NCBI GenBank assembly: GCA_035946955.1
Contig: DASYYE010000168.1
Span: 1-7,624, forward strand
DNA length: 7,624 bases
Direction: 5' to 3'
Source: DASYYE01 sp035946955
Lineage (GTDB): Bacteria > Actinomycetota > Actinomycetes > Streptosporangiales > Streptosporangiaceae
Shown here: piece by piece, positions 5,429-7,624 of the stretch
Layout: each line of letters begins with the position of its first letter
Numbering within the stretch: the stretch's first letter is position 1
The notes under the pieces: model-generated
Databases searched by the model: none
Told to the model about the DNA's origin: nothing
Seen by the model: the letters and a program-made list of their open reading frames with translations, nothing else
Program-made: the position numbers and the translations under genes

Positions 5429-5462
5429 GCAGGGGTGAGGAGCAGCGGCTCGCCACCCCTGC
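5429..5462. terminator. Bidirectional hairpin terminator between convergent genes
   Basis: GCAGGGGTG (5429-5437) pairs with CACCCCTGC (5454-5462). Inside, GAGC (5440-5443) pairs with GCTC (5448-5451) around AGCG, with a two-base internal mismatch on each side, so 13 of 15 positions pair. It fills the 56-base gap between the toxin gene and the convergent oxidoreductase gene, ends 13 bases past the latter's stop codon on the minus strand, and can serve both. No strong U-tract is present. Confidence 0.75.
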
Positions 5463-5474
5463 GGCGGCTCAGTG

Positions 5475-7616
5475 TTATGCCGGCTGGCTCGTGCGGCTGG
5501 GCCAGGCGGCGGCTATCAGGCGTTCGGCGAAACGTGCGGTGCCGTCGGCCATACCGTGGTCGCCCGGGCCGAACGCGGCCTCCGCCAGGACTGCCGCGCC
5601 ACGGCTCTCAAGCTCCTGGGACAGGCCCTTCAGCGTCCCCCGTGGCGAGACACCGAACGTGCAGAACGCGGCGGTGCGCAGGCCCGCCAGCCGCGGCAGG
5701 CCCGCCAGCCAGGAGCGGGTAGCCTGGGGCGGCCCCACGCCTGACACCACGAACCCCTCCACCCATGTGCCGATGACCAGCAGGTCTGTCTCTGCGAGCT
5801 CTGCGGCACGGACCTGGCCCAAGGGGACGGCCCGGACCACGGCACCAGCGACCCGCAGCTTGTCAGCGACCAGGTGCGCCGCGCGGGCGGTGCGCCCGCC
5901 CCGGCTCTCGTACGCCACGAGGACCCGCTGGGGCTCGCGCCGTGGCCCACGGCTGGGCCGGGTGGCGAGGATGGACGTGGCTGCTCGGCGGCCCTGGGCC
6001 ATCGCCTCGACCACCGTGGACGGGCCGACGAGGGCGTCTCCGGCCAGCCACACGCGCTCCTGGACCGGCCAGGCCGCCGCGGCCAGGCCTGCCTCACGGC
6101 CCAGCGCGAGCATGCCCACTGACTTGTGCCTGGCGAACTCCGGCGCCGGGTTGGCGAGGATCCCGCTCGCCAGCCACTGCCGGTCGGGCAGGCCGGCCGC
6201 GGTGCGCGCCACGGGCGTGCCTGGCAGCATCGCCGCGTAGGCCGGATCCCCCCGGTAGCCCATCGCCATCACGACGAGGTCGGCGTACACGTGTTCGGTG
6301 TCGGCTGCCAGCACCTTCGGGCGGCGGTCGGGCCGGTCCTGGCGGGTCTTGGCGAGCGTCGCACGGCACACCCGGCCATCCTTGCCATCCAGGCGGGTCA
6401 CGGTACGCAGGAACCTGACCTCCACGCCCTCGTCCCGGCCCTCGTCGAGCTCGTCCGGGCGGGCGAGCGCGAAGCGCTCGTCCATCCAGTCCACACACAC
6501 CGCATGCAGCCCGATCCGCCGGGCCGTGCGGGCCACGTCCATCGCGGTGTTCCCAGCCCCCAGCACCAGCACCAGCACCGGGCGCTCTCCTTTCCACCGG
6601 AGGAGGGGCAGGCCGAAGGCTTGGCGGAAACCAGCGGTGTCCCCATTGCGCAGGGCCGCCTTGCCGGCCTTGAGGAACGAGGTCGCGTCGACCACACCGC
6701 CGAGGTCCGCGCCTGGCACGGGCAACCGCAGGCCGACCGCTGCGCCATGGGCCAGGACCACGGCGTCATGCTCGTCGAGGAGCCTGCCGATGTCGGCGGG
6801 GCCGACCTCCGTACCGCAGTGCAGGTCCACACCTGCGGCGATGAGGTGCGCCCAGGGACGTGCCGACACGTCCTCGGGCAGCGTGAAGTCCGGGATCCCC
6901 CAGTCGAGCAGGCCGCCGGGCTGTTGGTCCCGCTCGTAGACGGTCACCGCGGCACCGGCCTCGGCAAGCCGCCAGGCCGCGCCGATGCCGGCCGGGCCGC
7001 TGCCCACCACCGCCACGGACAGGGTGGCGCCCTCCCCCGCCGGCCGCACCGGCGGGGGCACGGGCACCCGGTCGGCGACGTAGCGTTCCAGCCTGCCGAT
7101 GGCGACGGGCGTGCCGCCAGCCAGCGACCAGGTGCACGCGCCCTCACACTGGGCCGCCTGGTCGCAGACCCGGCTGCACACATCCGGCAGCACCGATGTC
7201 AGGCGCAGCACGTCGTGGGCGCGCGCCAGGTCACCGTCGCGGATGGCCGCGACGAACGACGGGATGTCGTTGTGGGCGGGGCAGCCCCGCACGCAGGTGG
7301 GGTCTGGGCAGTCGAGGCACCGGTTCGCCTCGGCGAGCGCCTCCTCTGCCGAGGCGAACCCACGGCGGACCTCGTCGGCGTCCCCCGTGAGCAAGCCAGG
7401 GTGCACCGCCACCGAGACGGCCCGCTCCGCCACCAGCACCGGCCCTTCCACCGTGACCGCACTGAACGGGCACGTCCGCTCACACTGGCGGCACCCGACG
7501 CACAGCGCGTCGTCGGCAACGGCCACCCAGCGGGCGGCGTCCATCGTCAAGGCCGCGGCCGGGCACCGGACCACGCACTCCTGGCATCCCGCGCACCGGT
7601 CGGTGAGCACGGTCAC
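5475..7616 (-). CDS. Ferredoxin / GltD-like FAD-NAD(P) oxidoreductase / flavodoxin fusion
   Basis: This 713-residue cytoplasmic electron-transfer flavoprotein contains several modules in a row. Residues 1-60 form a 2[4Fe-4S] ferredoxin with CAGCQECVVRCP (C8, C11, C14, C18) and CVGCRQCERTCP (C39, C42, C45, C49). Residues about 85-185 match the iron-sulfur helical domain shared by GltD and dihydropyrimidine dehydrogenase, with CLDCPDPTCVRGCP (100-113) and C147, C151, C157, C161. A Rossmann FAD motif VVGSGPAGIGAAWRLAEAG (203-221), a second nucleotide motif VLGAGNTAMDVARTARRIG (351-369) and an FAD-closing WLAGDALVGPSTVVEAMAQG (523-542) follow. Residues about 563-700 form a flavodoxin-like domain beginning VLVAYESRGGRTARAA, with LVIGTWVEGF. 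It probably passes electrons between NAD(P)H, FAD, iron-sulfur clusters and FMN; the partner is unknown. The GTG at 7616 is eight bases from the window edge and the frame stays open beyond it, so the start is provisional. Confidence 0.87.
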   Translation of the reverse strand: MTVLTDRCAGCQECVVRCPAAALTMDAARWVAVADDALCVGCRQCERTCPFSAVTVEGPVLVAERAVSVAVHPGLLTGDADEVRRGFASAEEALAEANRCLDCPDPTCVRGCPAHNDIPSFVAAIRDGDLARAHDVLRLTSVLPDVCSRVCDQAAQCEGACTWSLAGGTPVAIGRLERYVADRVPVPPPVRPAGEGATLSVAVVGSGPAGIGAAWRLAEAGAAVTVYERDQQPGGLLDWGIPDFTLPEDVSARPWAHLIAAGVDLHCGTEVGPADIGRLLDEHDAVVLAHGAAVGLRLPVPGADLGGVVDATSFLKAGKAALRNGDTAGFRQAFGLPLLRWKGERPVLVLVLGAGNTAMDVARTARRIGLHAVCVDWMDERFALARPDELDEGRDEGVEVRFLRTVTRLDGKDGRVCRATLAKTRQDRPDRRPKVLAADTEHVYADLVVMAMGYRGDPAYAAMLPGTPVARTAAGLPDRQWLASGILANPAPEFARHKSVGMLALGREAGLAAAAWPVQERVWLAGDALVGPSTVVEAMAQGRRAATSILATRPSRGPRREPQRVLVAYESRGGRTARAAHLVADKLRVAGAVVRAVPLGQVRAAELAETDLLVIGTWVEGFVVSGVGPPQATRSWLAGLPRLAGLRTAAFCTFGVSPRGTLKGLSQELESRGAAVLAEAAFGPGDHGMADGTARFAERLIAAAWPSRTSQPA

Positions 7617-7624
7617 GTGCGGCT

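Noticed and set aside
5491..6240. Plus-strand open frame of 249 codons antisense to the oxidoreductase
   Set aside because: It is a low-complexity Arg/Ser/Pro/Ala translation, typical of antisense frames in high-GC genes.

Overview
The window is high-GC DNA whose gene families and signals (GTG starts, a leaderless-type promoter, hairpin terminators without a U-tract) point to an actinomycete (Actinomycetota; Streptomyces, Streptosporangiales or Pseudonocardiales type). The genus cannot be fixed from the sequence alone.

Layout. (1) 29-574 (+) encodes a small START/SRPBCC-like protein of unknown function. A paralogue lies at 3719-4288 (+), so the pair brackets about 3.1 kb. (2) Between the paralogues one intact gene survives, a nitronate monooxygenase-type flavoenzyme at 1074-2531 (-). 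Three broken C-terminal gene fragments lie around it: hemolysin III/TrhA (724-944), an MMPL/RND transporter (2604-3305) and an O-methyltransferase (3316-3506). Each carries a visible nonsense codon, frameshift or internal deletion. (3) Two palindromic operator-like regions, at 657-698 and 2540-2576, share an 11-base core (GTAACCTwCGG). The second is a 37-base near-continuous palindrome that touches the ribosome binding site of the monooxygenase gene. (4) 4289-4675 has no convincing gene: it holds a hairpin terminator and a purine-rich GAGCGA repeat tract, then the operator/promoter of a two-gene toxin-antitoxin operon (RHH antitoxin 4676-4885, PIN-domain toxin 4888-5418). (5) After a shared convergent hairpin terminator (5429-5462), a large multi-domain oxidoreductase runs to the right edge on the minus strand (5475-7616). 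It joins a 2[4Fe-4S] ferredoxin, a GltD/DPYD-like iron-sulfur and FAD/NAD(P) core, and a C-terminal flavodoxin domain.

The picture is an accessory, partly decayed region with surviving redox genes and an addiction module. The monooxygenase and the triple-fusion oxidoreductase are both flavin redox enzymes, but nothing in the sequence shows that they share a pathway. I see no CRISPR array, tRNA, rRNA, transposase or phage gene, and no clearly new defence system. The most interesting items are the shared operator with the RBS-adjacent palindrome, the domain architecture of the oxidoreductase, the flanking paralogue pair, and the compact autoregulated PIN module.
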